DNA of 64,000 nt from Pseudomonas sp. (GTDB taxonomy: Bacteria > Pseudomonadota > Gammaproteobacteria > Pseudomonadales > Pseudomonadaceae): contig NZ_JAGIBG010000002.1 in NCBI RefSeq assembly GCF_017744435.1, forward strand, positions 186,001-250,000, written 5' to 3'. The notes beneath the pieces are model-generated. The model did no database searches. It was not told where the DNA came from and saw only the letters and a program-made list of their open reading frames with translations. Each line of letters opens with the position of its first letter. Within the stretch, counting starts at the first letter, position 1. The position numbers and the translations under genes were made by a program. Positions 35,061-44,195 of the stretch are shown here, one piece after another.

Positions 35061-36428
35061 TTACTCGAACAAGGCATCCAAGGCCTGTTCCAGTCGGGTC
35101 ACGGCAATCACCTGCAGCCCCGCTGGCGGCTCCTTCGGCGCATTACCTTTGGGCACGATGGCGCGCTTGAAGCCATGCTTGGCCGCTTCTTTCAGGCGCT
35201 CCTGGCCACTGGGCACTGGCCGCACCTCGCCCGACAAGCCGATTTCGCCAAACACCAGCAGCCCATGGGCCAACGGCCGGTTGCGCAGGCTGGACATCAC
35301 CGCCGCCAGCAACGCCAGGTCCGATGCTGTCTCCAGCACCTTTACCCCGCCGACCACGTTGAGGAACACGTCCTGGTCATGGGTGGGAATGCCACCATGC
35401 CGGTGCAGCACCGCCAGCAACATGGCCAAGCGGTTCTGGTCCAGGCCCAGAGTGACCCGGCGCGGGTTGGCCAGGTGGCTGTCATCGACCAGCGCCTGCA
35501 CCTCGACCAGCATCGGCCGGGTGCCTTCCCAGGTGGCCATGACCACACTGCCAGGCACTTCTTCCTGGGTACGGTTGAGGAAGATCGCGGACGGGTTGGA
35601 CACCTCTTTCAGGCCACGGTCGGTCATGCCGAATACGCCCAGCTCGTTAACCGCGCCGAAGCGGTTCTTCACCGCCCGCAGCAAGCGCAGGCGGCCGTCG
35701 GATTCGCCCTCGAAATACAGCACGGTATCGACCATGTGCTCCAACACCCGCGGCCCGGCCAACGAACCTTCCTTGGTGACGTGGCCGACCAGGAAGATCG
35801 CCGTGCCACTCTGCTTGGCATAACGCACCAGCAACGCCGTGCTCTCGCGCACCTGGGCCACGCCGCCAGGGGCGGACTGCAACTGCTCGGTGAAGATGGT
35901 CTGGATCGAGTCAATCACCATGACCCGGGGCTTTTCCACCCGCGCGGTGGCAATGATGGTTTCGATACAGGTCTCGGTCATCACCTTGAGCTGGTCCTGG
36001 GGCAGGCCCAGGCGCCGCGAGCGCATGGCCACCTGCTGCTGCGACTCTTCGCCGGTGACGTACAACGCCGGCAGGCCCACAGCGATATTGCACAAGGTCT
36101 GCAACAAGATGGTCGACTTGCCGATGCCTGGATCACCACCGATCAGCACCACCGAGCCATCGACCAGGCCACCGCCGAGCACACGGTCGAGTTCGGTGCT
36201 GCTGGTGGTGAAACGCGGGATCTCTTCGACGCTGACTTCGGCCAGGGTCTTGATCTGCGCCTGCTGCCCGGTCCAGCCGGCGCGGCCGCTGGGGGCCGCC
36301 GCGCCACCGCTTTCGATCATGGTTTCGACCAGGGTGTTCCAGGCCCCGCAGTCGGCGCACTGGCCGGCCCATTTGGGGAAGGTCGCGCCGCACTCGGTGC
36401 AGCCATACAAGCGCTTGGCCTTGGCCAT
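35061..36428 (-). CDS. radA: DNA repair protein RadA (Sms)
   Basis: A 455-residue recombination helicase that promotes branch migration. It has the N-terminal zinc finger C10, C13, C24, C27, Walker A GGDPGIGKST (97-106), the RadA-specific KNRFG motif, and a C-terminal Lon-protease-like domain. ATG 36428 (MAKAKRLYGCTECG) is the standard family start. Confidence 0.97.
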   Translation of the reverse strand: MAKAKRLYGCTECGATFPKWAGQCADCGAWNTLVETMIESGGAAAPSGRAGWTGQQAQIKTLAEVSVEEIPRFTTSSTELDRVLGGGLVDGSVVLIGGDPGIGKSTILLQTLCNIAVGLPALYVTGEESQQQVAMRSRRLGLPQDQLKVMTETCIETIIATARVEKPRVMVIDSIQTIFTEQLQSAPGGVAQVRESTALLVRYAKQSGTAIFLVGHVTKEGSLAGPRVLEHMVDTVLYFEGESDGRLRLLRAVKNRFGAVNELGVFGMTDRGLKEVSNPSAIFLNRTQEEVPGSVVMATWEGTRPMLVEVQALVDDSHLANPRRVTLGLDQNRLAMLLAVLHRHGGIPTHDQDVFLNVVGGVKVLETASDLALLAAVMSSLRNRPLAHGLLVFGEIGLSGEVRPVPSGQERLKEAAKHGFKRAIVPKGNAPKEPPAGLQVIAVTRLEQALDALFE

Positions 36429-36604
36429 GGGCAGGGTCTCCTGGAAAAAACCGCCATGATAGCCGAGGCCGACGTGTCTCGAACCGCTCGAGATGCGACA
36501 AAACTATTCGTTCTAACCGCAGTCACTACCCCTGAAGCCAACGCATGAAGCGTTTTAGTGGCTTACACTGCGTTAACCTCACCATTTGTTACAAGGAATC
36601 AAAC

Positions 36605-37024
36605 ATGGGCATGCTCAGTGAGTTCAAGGCCTTCGCGGTCAAAGGCAATGTCGTCGACATGGCGGTCGGTATCATCATCGGCGCGGCCTTCGGCAAGATC
36701 GTCTCCTCGTTCGTCGGGGACGTGGTCATGCCACCACTGGGGCTGCTGATCGGCGGCGTCGACTTCAGCGATCTGGCAATCACCCTGAAGGCTGCCGAAG
36801 GTGATGTACCGGCCGTGGTGCTGGCCTACGGCAAGTTCATCCAGACCGTGATCGACTTCGTCATCGTCGCTTTCGCCATCTTCATGGGTGTGAAGGCGAT
36901 CAACCGCCTCAAGCGTGAAGAGGCCGTGGCACCGACCACGCCACCAGTACCCACCCCGCAGGAAACCCTGCTGACCGAGATCCGCGACCTGCTCAAGGCG
37001 CAGAACCAGAATCGGTTGCCCTGA
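36605..37024 (+). CDS. mscL: Large-conductance mechanosensitive channel MscL
   Basis: A 139-residue inner-membrane channel opened by membrane tension. The N-terminal amphipathic start [22 protein letters not shown] and pore helix [16 protein letters not shown] are typical. TM2 ([21 protein letters not shown]) and a cytoplasmic helix with EIRDLL follow. ATG 36605 follows AAGGA. A terminator follows. Confidence 0.97.
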   Translation: MGMLSEFKAFAVKGNVVDMAVGIIIGAAFGKIVSSFVGDVVMPPLGLLIGGVDFSDLAITLKAAEGDVPAVVLAYGKFIQTVIDFVIVAFAIFMGVKAINRLKREEAVAPTTPPVPTPQETLLTEIRDLLKAQNQNRLP

Positions 37025-37031
37025 AATGGCT

Positions 37032-37053
37032 GGGGCCGCATCGCGGCCCCTTT
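37032..37053 (+). terminator. Terminator after mscL
   Basis: Stem GGGGCCGC/GCGGCCCC with an ATC loop and a TTT tail, directly before the stop of the convergent fpr gene. Confidence 0.75.
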
Positions 37054-37056
37054 GCA

Positions 37057-37833
37057 TTACCAGTAGTTTTCCACCGCCACCTGCCCCGGCCGCTTGCTCA
37101 GGCTCAGTTGCAGGTCACGCGCCTTGAGCACCTTGCGTGTCTCGTCGATCATGTCGGGGTTGCCGCAGAGCATGATCCGAGAATGCTCGGGCGACAGCTC
37201 CAGCCCCGCCGCCTTTTCCAGCTCGCCATTCTCGATCAGCGTGGTGATACGCGCATTTAAAGCCCCTGGATGCTGCTCACGGGTGACCACCGGAATGAAC
37301 TGCAGCTTGCCAGCGAACTCGGCCAGGTAATCCCGCTGCTCCAGCCCGGCGATGTCGTCTATATACGCCAGCTCTTTTGCCTCGCGGACCGAATACACCA
37401 GCTTGATGCTGTCGAAGCGCTCCCAGGCTTCGAAGTCCTGCAGGATCGACATGAAGGGCGCAATGCCAGTACCAGTCGCCAGCAACCACAGGTCGCGGCC
37501 GCCGACGAAGCGGTCGAGGGTCAGGTAGCCGAACGCCTGACGGTCGATCAACAGGCTATCGCCCTCGCCCAGGCGGCTCAGCTCGCTGGTGAATTCTCCC
37601 CCCGGAACCACGATTGAAAAGAAGTCGAGGTATTCGTCATGGGGAGCGCTCACCATCGAATAGGCACGCCAGACCACGCTGCCATCGGCCTTGGTCACGC
37701 CCAGCCGGGCAAACTGACCGGCCCGGAAGCGAAACCCTGGATCGCGCGTAACCCGCAGGCTGAACAGGCTTGGCGTCAGCGGCTGGACGTCGAGCAGGGT
37801 CTGGCGGGTAAATTTGTCGGCACTGGCGGTCAT
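37057..37833 (-). CDS. fpr: Ferredoxin/flavodoxin-NADP+ reductase
   Basis: A 258-residue FAD enzyme of the bacterial FNR class. FAD site RAYSMVSAP; NADP site LLATGTGIAPFMSI; C-terminal AVENYW. Ending in an aromatic Trp, as in E. coli Fpr, differs from the FVEK ending of the other pseudomonad reductase FprA, so this is probably the FprB-type copy. ATG 37833 has GGAG 6 bases upstream. It lies divergent from ppoR. Confidence 0.9.
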   Translation of the reverse strand: MTASADKFTRQTLLDVQPLTPSLFSLRVTRDPGFRFRAGQFARLGVTKADGSVVWRAYSMVSAPHDEYLDFFSIVVPGGEFTSELSRLGEGDSLLIDRQAFGYLTLDRFVGGRDLWLLATGTGIAPFMSILQDFEAWERFDSIKLVYSVREAKELAYIDDIAGLEQRDYLAEFAGKLQFIPVVTREQHPGALNARITTLIENGELEKAAGLELSPEHSRIMLCGNPDMIDETRKVLKARDLQLSLSKRPGQVAVENYW

Positions 37834-38046
37834 GACGGGCTCCGTGTATGGCGTGCGCCCAGTGTCGCGCAAAGCGGCCTGGATAAAAACCGCCGGAAAG
37901 TAGGGGCTCATCAAGTCGGCCATGTCTGGCCACATGAAAAATGCGGCCTCTATAACAAAAAATCCCAACATAACAGTCGGTCTTTTCCTACAATCATCCC
38001 GGTATGCAAACGGATCGGATCCACCACATCCAAGGGAGTGTGACAG

Positions 38047-38757
38047 ATGCTTCAGTGGAATCATGAGCATCTCCATCAGTTGATCAGCGAAAGCACGCCG
38101 CAAAAGGTTTTTGATCTTGCTGTGCACCTGGCGCAAGACCTGGACATGGTGTTCCTGGGGCTGAAAGTCCGCATTCAACTGGCCGCGCAATCACCACGGC
38201 TGTACCTCTACAGCAACTATCCAGTCACGTGGATCGAGCGCTACCAGCGTGACGACTTCTACAAACGGGACGCAGCGGCGATCCGAAGCCATACCTCGAC
38301 CCTGCCGGTGTTGTGGACCGACGACCTGTACCGCGAAGTGCCCGATTTCCGCGAGCAGGCTTGCGCACACGGGCTGCGCCATGGCTGGACGCAGTCATTG
38401 CATGACCTTCAGCATAATGAGAGCCAGGTCAGCATTTGCAGGCCAAGCAATGAAGTGAGCATCGCCGAGCTGTACGACAAATCCTGCAAGGTGCAATGGC
38501 TGTGTCACACCCTGCACGCGATCATCAGCGAACATCACCTGGCCAAGCTCAGCACGCCGTTGAATATGACCGAGCGCGAAATCGAAGTGCTCAAGTGGTC
38601 GGCCGCCGGCAAGACCGCCGCCGACGTTGCCTGCATCCTGACGCTGTCGCAAAGCACGGTGAACTTCCACATTCGCAGCGTAATCACCAAGACCAACGCC
38701 GCCAACAAGGCCGGTGCCATCGCCATCGCCATGATGCGCGGCCTGATCGAACAGTAG
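38047..38757 (+). CDS. ppoR: LuxR solo PpoR, AHL-binding regulator
   Basis: 236 residues: an autoinducer-binding domain (about 15-160) and a C-terminal LuxR HTH (MTEREIEVLKWSAAGKTAADVA). No luxI gene is nearby. Key AHL-pocket residues line up with TraR by a constant offset of five: W62, Y66, D75 and W90. The usually conserved proline after the Asp is alanine (A76). PpoR of P. putida is a known unpaired LuxR protein that binds 3-oxo-C6-HSL, encoded beside an fpr gene as here. The start has AGGGAG upstream. Confidence 0.9.
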   Translation: MLQWNHEHLHQLISESTPQKVFDLAVHLAQDLDMVFLGLKVRIQLAAQSPRLYLYSNYPVTWIERYQRDDFYKRDAAAIRSHTSTLPVLWTDDLYREVPDFREQACAHGLRHGWTQSLHDLQHNESQVSICRPSNEVSIAELYDKSCKVQWLCHTLHAIISEHHLAKLSTPLNMTEREIEVLKWSAAGKTAADVACILTLSQSTVNFHIRSVITKTNAANKAGAIAIAMMRGLIEQ

Positions 38758-38850
38758 CCAGGCCTGCGGCCTCGGGCAAAGCCCTGTAGAATCGCGTACC
38801 AAAGCTCGTGGCGAACCGCCATGGGCAGATCCGTACCCGAGCCAGACGCC

Positions 38851-39975
38851 ATGCCCCTGTTGACCACCCCCTACGCCGAACTCGACCTGATCCGCCAGCC
38901 GGACCAGGCCAACGACCCGCTGCAAGCCTTCGATGCCGCCGATGAATACCTGCTCGAACAGCTGCATGCCCAGGGCCTGGACGCCGGCAGCCGGGTGCTG
39001 GTGCTCAACGACAGCTTCGGCGCCCTGGCCGCCAGCCTGGTCGATCATCTGCAGGTAGTCAGCAGCGGCGACTCGCACCTGGCGCACATGGCGCTGGAGA
39101 AAAACCTGGCGCGTAATGGCAAGGCGTTCGACAGCGTGCCCTTCGTGCCGGCCAGCGAGCACTGGCAAGGCCCGTTCGACCGCGTGCTGTTGCGCGTGCC
39201 AAAGACCCTGGCACTGCTCGAAGAACAATTGATCCGCCTGCAAGGCCACTTGGCACCCGGCACCCAGGTGATTGCCGGCGCCATGATCAAGCACCTGCCG
39301 CGCGCGGCCGGTGACTTGATGGAAAAGTACATCGGCCCGGTACAGGCCTCGCTGGCGCAGAAAAAGGCTCGTCTGCTGACCGCCACGGTCGCCGACCGCC
39401 CTGCCGCCCGGTCGCCCTACCCGACCCGCTACTCGCTTGACACACCGGCACTGGACCTGGTCAACCATGCCAATGTGTTCTGCCGCGAGGGCCTGGATAT
39501 CGGCACCCGCGCCTTCCTGCCCCACTTGCCGCGCAACCTGGGCAACGCCCGCATAGCCGACCTGGGCTGCGGCAACGGCGTGCTGGCCATTGCCAGCGCA
39601 CTGGCCAACCCGGATGCGCACTTCACCCTGGTCGATGAATCGTACATGGCGGTGCAGTCGGCGCAGGAGAACTGGCAAGCGGCTCTGGGTGAGCGGCCGG
39701 TAACGGTCATGCCGGGAGATGGCCTGGCCGGGGTGGAAAAGCAGTCGCTGGATGTGGTGCTGTGCAATCCACCGTTCCACCAGCAGCAGGTGGTGGGTGA
39801 CTTCCTCGCCTGGCGCATGTTCCAGCAGGCGCGCGAAGCGCTGGTGGTAGGCGGCGCGTTGTACATCGTCGGCAACCGTCACCTGGGCTACCACAGCAAG
39901 CTGGCGCGGTTGTTCCGTGGCGTGGAGCAGGTGGCCGCAACCCCGAAATTCGTGATCCTCAAGGCCCGTAAATAA
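38851..39975 (+). CDS. rlmG: 23S rRNA m2G1835 methyltransferase RlmG
   Basis: A 374-residue SAM-dependent methyltransferase with a duplicated Rossmann layout. The N-terminal inactive copy (LVLNDSFGALAASL) and the C-terminal active copy have the SAM loop ADLGCGNGVLAIASAL and catalytic NPPFH. ATG 38851 (MPLLTTPYAEL) gives the expected family length; ATG 38821 would add 10 residues. Neither has a strong ribosome site. Confidence 0.9.
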   Translation: MPLLTTPYAELDLIRQPDQANDPLQAFDAADEYLLEQLHAQGLDAGSRVLVLNDSFGALAASLVDHLQVVSSGDSHLAHMALEKNLARNGKAFDSVPFVPASEHWQGPFDRVLLRVPKTLALLEEQLIRLQGHLAPGTQVIAGAMIKHLPRAAGDLMEKYIGPVQASLAQKKARLLTATVADRPAARSPYPTRYSLDTPALDLVNHANVFCREGLDIGTRAFLPHLPRNLGNARIADLGCGNGVLAIASALANPDAHFTLVDESYMAVQSAQENWQAALGERPVTVMPGDGLAGVEKQSLDVVLCNPPFHQQQVVGDFLAWRMFQQAREALVVGGALYIVGNRHLGYHSKLARLFRGVEQVAATPKFVILKARK

Positions 39976-39980
39976 AGACA

Positions 39981-40003
39981 GGGGGCGCCAGGCGCCCCCT
40001 TTT
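39981..40003. terminator. Bidirectional terminator between rlmG and the cio operon
   Basis: A near-perfect palindrome GGGGGCGCC-A-GGCGCCCCC followed by TTTT on the + strand. The stops of rlmG and the DUF2474 gene lie on either side. Confidence 0.8.
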
Positions 40004-40006
40004 CAT

Positions 40007-40162
40007 TCAATGGGTGGTCAGGCCAGCGGCCCCCATGAACAATCGCATCACCCAGGCCGCCACACCCAGGGCCGCCACGCTCATCGCCCAGATCAGCACC
40101 AGCCAACCCAGCCGTTGCCACAGCGGTTTCTTGTCTTCCAGGCCATGTTTACCGGTCATCAT
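40007..40162 (-). CDS. DUF2474 small membrane protein of the cio operon
   Basis: A 51-residue frame with a perfect AGGAGG ribosome site that overlaps the end of cioB; stop TGA at 40007-40009. The protein has a basic, polar N terminus (MMTGKHGLEDKKPLWQRLG), then one membrane helix (WLVLIWAMSVAALGVAAWVM) and a short tail. Small DUF2474 proteins are encoded after CIO-type cydAB genes and probably play the part CydX/CydH plays in classical bd oxidases; that role is inferred. Confidence 0.85.
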   Translation of the reverse strand: MMTGKHGLEDKKPLWQRLGWLVLIWAMSVAALGVAAWVMRLFMGAAGLTTH

Positions 40163-40171
40163 GCGGCCCTC

Positions 40172-41179
40172 CTAGTGATAGCCGTCTTCATGGGTCACCT
40201 TGCCGCGGAACACGTAGTAGCTCCAGAAGGTGTACATGAGGATGAACGGCAGGATGAACAACGTGCCCACCAGCATGAAGCCCTGGCTCTGCGGCGGCGC
40301 GGCGGCATCCCAGATCGAGATCGACGGCGGGATGATGTTTGGCCACAGGCTGATGCCCAGCCCGCTGTAACCCAGGAAGATCAACACCAGGGTGAGCAGG
40401 AACGGCGTGTAGTGCGCATTGCGCGCCACCGCCTTGAGCAAGCCGTAGAAGGTCACCAGCACCAGCAGCGGCACCGGCATGAACCAGAACAGGTTGGGCA
40501 TGCTGAACCAGCGGTCGGCAATCTGCGGGTAGGCAATCGGTGTCCACAGGCTGACGATGCCGATCACCGCCAGCAGCACCAGCGCCAACGGCCGGGCGAG
40601 GTCGTGCATCTTCAATTGCAGGTCGCCCTCGGTCTTCATGATCAGCCAGGTACAGCCCAGCAGGGTGTACGCGACAATCAGGCCAAGGCCGCAGAACAGG
40701 CTGAACGGCGTCAGCCAGTCGAGGGTGCCACCGGCGAAGTGCCGGTCGACCACCTTGAAGCCTTCGAGGAAGGCGCCCAGCGCCACGCCCTGGAAGAAGG
40801 TGGCGACCAGCGAGCCGCCGATGAACGCCTTGTCCCACACATGACGCTTGTCGGCCTTGGCCTTGAAGCGGAACTCGAAGGCCACGCCACGGAAGATCAG
40901 GCCGATCAGCATCAGGATCAGCGGCAGGTACAGCGCTTCGAGCACTACGGCGTAGGCCATCGGGAACGCCCCGAACAGCCCGGCGCCGCCCAGCACCAGC
41001 CAGGTTTCGTTGCCGTCCCAGACGGGCGCAACGGTATTCATCATCACATCGCGGTCACGCTCGCCCTTGACGAAGGGGAAGAGCATGCCGATGCCCAGGT
41101 CGAAGCCATCCATCACCACGTACATCATGACGCCAAAGATGATGATCACGGCCCAGATCAGCGGAAGGTCGATACCCAT
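40172..41179 (-). CDS. cioB: Cyanide-insensitive terminal oxidase (bd-type) subunit II
   Basis: A 335-residue CydB-family subunit with about eight or nine membrane helices, beginning MGIDLPLIWAVIIIFGVMMYVVMDGFDLG, where the FDLG stretch is the usual signature. It forms a heterodimer with CioA in the inner membrane and oxidises ubiquinol with reduction of O2. It starts 3 bp after cioA. Confidence 0.95.
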   Translation of the reverse strand: MGIDLPLIWAVIIIFGVMMYVVMDGFDLGIGMLFPFVKGERDRDVMMNTVAPVWDGNETWLVLGGAGLFGAFPMAYAVVLEALYLPLILMLIGLIFRGVAFEFRFKAKADKRHVWDKAFIGGSLVATFFQGVALGAFLEGFKVVDRHFAGGTLDWLTPFSLFCGLGLIVAYTLLGCTWLIMKTEGDLQLKMHDLARPLALVLLAVIGIVSLWTPIAYPQIADRWFSMPNLFWFMPVPLLVLVTFYGLLKAVARNAHYTPFLLTLVLIFLGYSGLGISLWPNIIPPSISIWDAAAPPQSQGFMLVGTLFILPFILMYTFWSYYVFRGKVTHEDGYH

Positions 41180-41182
41180 GGC

Positions 41183-42619
41183 TCAGTTCCCCTTGCTCAG
41201 GCTGGCAGACTCGGCCTCATGGCCATCATCGGCGGCGGACAGCGGCCGCGCCGGCGTGCGTTGGGTGCCAGGGCCACCGGGGTTGTGTTCATCACCCTCG
41301 CCGGTCTGCGGGCCTTTGCGCACCAGGCGCATCATGTAGCCAAGGCCGGTGCCGAACAGGGCGAAGTACACCACCACGAACGCCACCAGGGTGAAGCCGA
41401 GCTGTGCATAACTGTGGTTGGACACACCATCGGCGGTGCGCATCAGGCCATACACCACCCACGGCTGGCGGCCGATCTCGGTGGTGAACCAGCCGGCGAG
41501 CAGTGCGATCAGGCCGGACGGCCCCATCCACAGGGCCAGGTACAGGAACGGCCGCGACGTGTAGAGGGTGCCGCGCTTGCGCAGCCACAGGCTCCACAGG
41601 CCGACGAAGATCATCAGGAAGCCGAGCCCGACCATGATCCGGAACGACCAGAACACGATGGTCGAGTTGGGCCGATCCTCAGGCGGGAACTCCTTCATCG
41701 CCGGCACCTGCTTGTCCAGGCTGTGGGTCAGGATCAGGCTGCCAAGCGCCGGGATCTCGACCTTGAAGCGAGTGGTTTCGGCCTTCATGTCGGGGATGCC
41801 GAACAGGATCAACGGGGTCGGCTCACCGGGCACGTTCTCCCAGTGGCCTTCGATCGCGGCGATCTTCACCGGCTGGTGCTTGAGCGTGTTGAGGCCATGG
41901 AAATCACCGATCACCGCCTGGATCGGGGCAACGACCAGGGCCATCCACATGGCCATCGACAGCATCTTGCGCACCGCTGGGTTGTCACGCCCACGCAGCA
42001 GGTGCCAGGCGGCCGAAGCGCCGACGAAGAACGCCGTGGACACGAACGCAGCAGTGGCCATGTGCATCAGGCGATAGGGGAACGACGGGTTGAATACCAC
42101 CGCGAACCAGTCCACCGGCACCACCCGGCCATCGATGATCTCGTGGCCCTGAGGGGTCTGCATCCAGCTGTTGGAAGCGAGAATCCAGAAGGTCGAGACC
42201 AAGGTGCCGAGCGCGACCATCACCGTGGAAAAGAAGTGCAGGCCACGGCCAACGCGGTTCCAGCCAAACAGCATGACGCCCAGGAAACCCGCCTCGAGGA
42301 AGAAGGCGGTGAGCACTTCATAAGTCAGCAACGGGCCGGTGATGGAGCCGGCAAAGTCGGAGAAGCGGCTCCAGTTGGTGCCGAACTGGTAGGCCATGAC
42401 CAGGCCGGAGACCACGCCCATGCCGAAGTTGACGGCGAAGATTTTCGACCAGAAGTGGTAGAGGTCACGGTAGACCTGGTTGTGGGTCCGCAGCCAGAGG
42501 CCTTCGAGGACTGCCAGGTAGCTCGCCAGGCCGATGGTGATGGCCGGGAACAGGATGTGGAACGACACGGTAAAGGCAAACTGCATTCGGGCGAGCTCTA
42601 AGGCCTCTATTCCGAACAT
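41183..42619 (-). CDS. cioA: Cyanide-insensitive terminal oxidase (bd-type) subunit I
   Basis: A 478-residue CydA-family subunit with the b595 haem ligand His at H21 (SFHILFPA). The quinol-binding Q loop is short, as in CIO-type rather than E. coli-type CydA, and GLGYMMRLV is near the C terminus. It is the first gene of cioA-cioB-DUF2474. The enzyme allows respiration at low oxygen or with cyanide; in P. aeruginosa ANR represses it. A near-consensus ANR box lies about 150 bp upstream. Confidence 0.95.
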   Translation of the reverse strand: MFGIEALELARMQFAFTVSFHILFPAITIGLASYLAVLEGLWLRTHNQVYRDLYHFWSKIFAVNFGMGVVSGLVMAYQFGTNWSRFSDFAGSITGPLLTYEVLTAFFLEAGFLGVMLFGWNRVGRGLHFFSTVMVALGTLVSTFWILASNSWMQTPQGHEIIDGRVVPVDWFAVVFNPSFPYRLMHMATAAFVSTAFFVGASAAWHLLRGRDNPAVRKMLSMAMWMALVVAPIQAVIGDFHGLNTLKHQPVKIAAIEGHWENVPGEPTPLILFGIPDMKAETTRFKVEIPALGSLILTHSLDKQVPAMKEFPPEDRPNSTIVFWSFRIMVGLGFLMIFVGLWSLWLRKRGTLYTSRPFLYLALWMGPSGLIALLAGWFTTEIGRQPWVVYGLMRTADGVSNHSYAQLGFTLVAFVVVYFALFGTGLGYMMRLVRKGPQTGEGDEHNPGGPGTQRTPARPLSAADDGHEAESASLSKGN

Positions 42620-42764
42620 GGTGCTTCCTCTTCAGATAATCCGGCGTCCGGGCTTGTGCCCCGTCGCCCACTGCCCCCACGGTAGTCGAGTGCGGCACAT
42701 TGGAATTGTTCTGTTCGATCGCAGGGATTCCGGCCCGAGGGCCAATTCGTTAGATCTGGAACGA

Positions 42765-42778
42765 TTGATCCAAGTCAA
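42765..42778. promoter_or_regulatory. ANR/FNR box upstream of cioA
   Basis: TTGAT-CCAA-GTCAA matches the TTGAT-N4-ATCAA consensus at 9 of 10 positions. It is in the 344-bp interval between cioA (-) and the MFS gene (+), which holds no gene. ANR repression of cio genes is known in P. aeruginosa. Confidence 0.7.
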
Positions 42779-42900
42779 CGATTGCTAGGAAGCATAGTCC
42801 CGAATGGCCCGCTGGGCCGTGTGGTTGATTGCCGCGTGACCCGTTGCCCCACCCTCTTTCGCGACACGTGAAAAAGTGCCGACCACGGCAAACAGTAACC

Positions 42901-42913
42901 GTTTGTTACAAAC
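42901..42913. promoter_or_regulatory. Perfect 13-bp palindrome before the MFS gene
   Basis: GTTTGT-T-ACAAAC, 51 bp before the MFS start codon; an overlapping GTAAC-N5-GTTAC repeat occupies 42895-42909. This is likely a repressor operator, but no regulator gene is adjacent. Confidence 0.45.
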
Positions 42914-42963
42914 AGATGATACGCTGCGGGCCCCTCTACTGCGCCGAGGCCAACAGGTTTCCG

Positions 42964-44184
42964 ATGTCCGATTCCGCACCGCAGTTGTTGCGTCATCACC
43001 GCCCCTTCATCGCCTTCTGGTTGGCCCGGGTGTTCACCGCCAGCGGCTTCCAGATGCTCACCGTGGCCATTGGCTGGCACCTCTACCAGCTGACCGGCAA
43101 TGTGCTCGACCTGGGCCTGGTCGGCCTGGTCGAATTCGCCCCGCGGGTGCTGTTCATGCTGCACACCGGGCACGTCGCCGACCGCTATGACCGGCGCAAG
43201 GTCGCGGCGCTGTGCCAGAGCCTGCAGGGGCTGATTGCCCTGGCGCTGGCCGTGGGCAGCGCCACCGACAACGTCAGCCGCGAACTGATCTTCGCCCTGG
43301 CCTTCCTGCTCGGTGCCACCCGCTCGTTCGAGATGCCGGCGACCCAGGCGCTGTTGCCCAACGTAGTGCCGCCAGGGCTTTTCCCGCGGGCGGTGGCGGC
43401 CTCGGCCTCGGCAACCCAGGCGGCCACCATCGTCGCCCCGGCCGTGGGCGGCTTCCTGTACGCCTTCGGCAGCATCTGGGTGTACGGCCCGACCGTCGCC
43501 CTTTACGCCATCGCCTGCCTGTTGATGCTCAGCCTCGACTCGCGCCAGCAGGTGCCTCAGCGCGGCCGCGCCAGTATCGAATCGCTGATGGCCGGGATCC
43601 GCTTCATCCGCAGCCGGCCCGACATCCTCGGGGCCATTTCGCTGGACCTCTTCGCCGTGTTGCTCGGTGGCGCCACCGCCCTGTTGCCGGTGTTCGCCAA
43701 GGACATCCTGCTCACCGGCCCATGGGGCCTGGGCCTGCTGCGCTCGGCACCGGCGGTGGGGGCACTGCTGATGTCGCTGTGGCTGGCGCGCTTCCCGGTC
43801 GAGCGCAAGGTCGGCCGCACCATGTTCACCGCCGTCGGCCTGTTTGGCGTGGCAACCATCGCCTTCGGCCTGTCGACCTCGTTCTGGTTCTCGCTGGCGG
43901 TGCTGGTGGTGCTGGGCGCGGCAGACATGATCAGCATGGTGATCCGCGGTGCCTTCGTGCAGCTGGAGACGCCGGACGAGATGCGCGGGCGGGTGAGCGC
44001 GGTGAACGGCTTGTTCATCGGTGCTTCGAACCAGTTGGGTGAGTTTGAATCCGGGGTGACGGCGCACTGGTTTGGCACGGTGCCGGCAGTGGTACTGGGC
44101 GGCGTGGGCACGCTGGTGGTGACCGGGGTGTGGATAAAACTGTTCCCCACTCTGGCCAAGCGGGATCGTTTGCACAACGATTGA
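42964..44184 (+). CDS. MFS exporter, EntS-like
   Basis: A 406-residue 12-helix major facilitator. The first loop GHVADRYDRRKVAAL is the MFS A motif. Overall features (FIAFWLARVFTASGFQMLTVAIGWHLYQLT) place it in the EntS/siderophore-exporter-like family, though no siderophore genes are nearby and the substrate is unknown. ATG 42964 (MSDSAPQLLRHHRPF) begins the conserved part; the frame is open further upstream. Confidence 0.82.
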   Translation: MSDSAPQLLRHHRPFIAFWLARVFTASGFQMLTVAIGWHLYQLTGNVLDLGLVGLVEFAPRVLFMLHTGHVADRYDRRKVAALCQSLQGLIALALAVGSATDNVSRELIFALAFLLGATRSFEMPATQALLPNVVPPGLFPRAVAASASATQAATIVAPAVGGFLYAFGSIWVYGPTVALYAIACLLMLSLDSRQQVPQRGRASIESLMAGIRFIRSRPDILGAISLDLFAVLLGGATALLPVFAKDILLTGPWGLGLLRSAPAVGALLMSLWLARFPVERKVGRTMFTAVGLFGVATIAFGLSTSFWFSLAVLVVLGAADMISMVIRGAFVQLETPDEMRGRVSAVNGLFIGASNQLGEFESGVTAHWFGTVPAVVLGGVGTLVVTGVWIKLFPTLAKRDRLHND

Positions 44185-44195
44185 TCGTTCGCTTG

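Noticed and set aside
40010..42601. Very long open frame opposite cioAB
   Set aside because: Its product is His/Gln/Arg-rich with no known fold, and it lies exactly antisense to two well-conserved oxidase genes; in GC-rich DNA such frames arise by chance.
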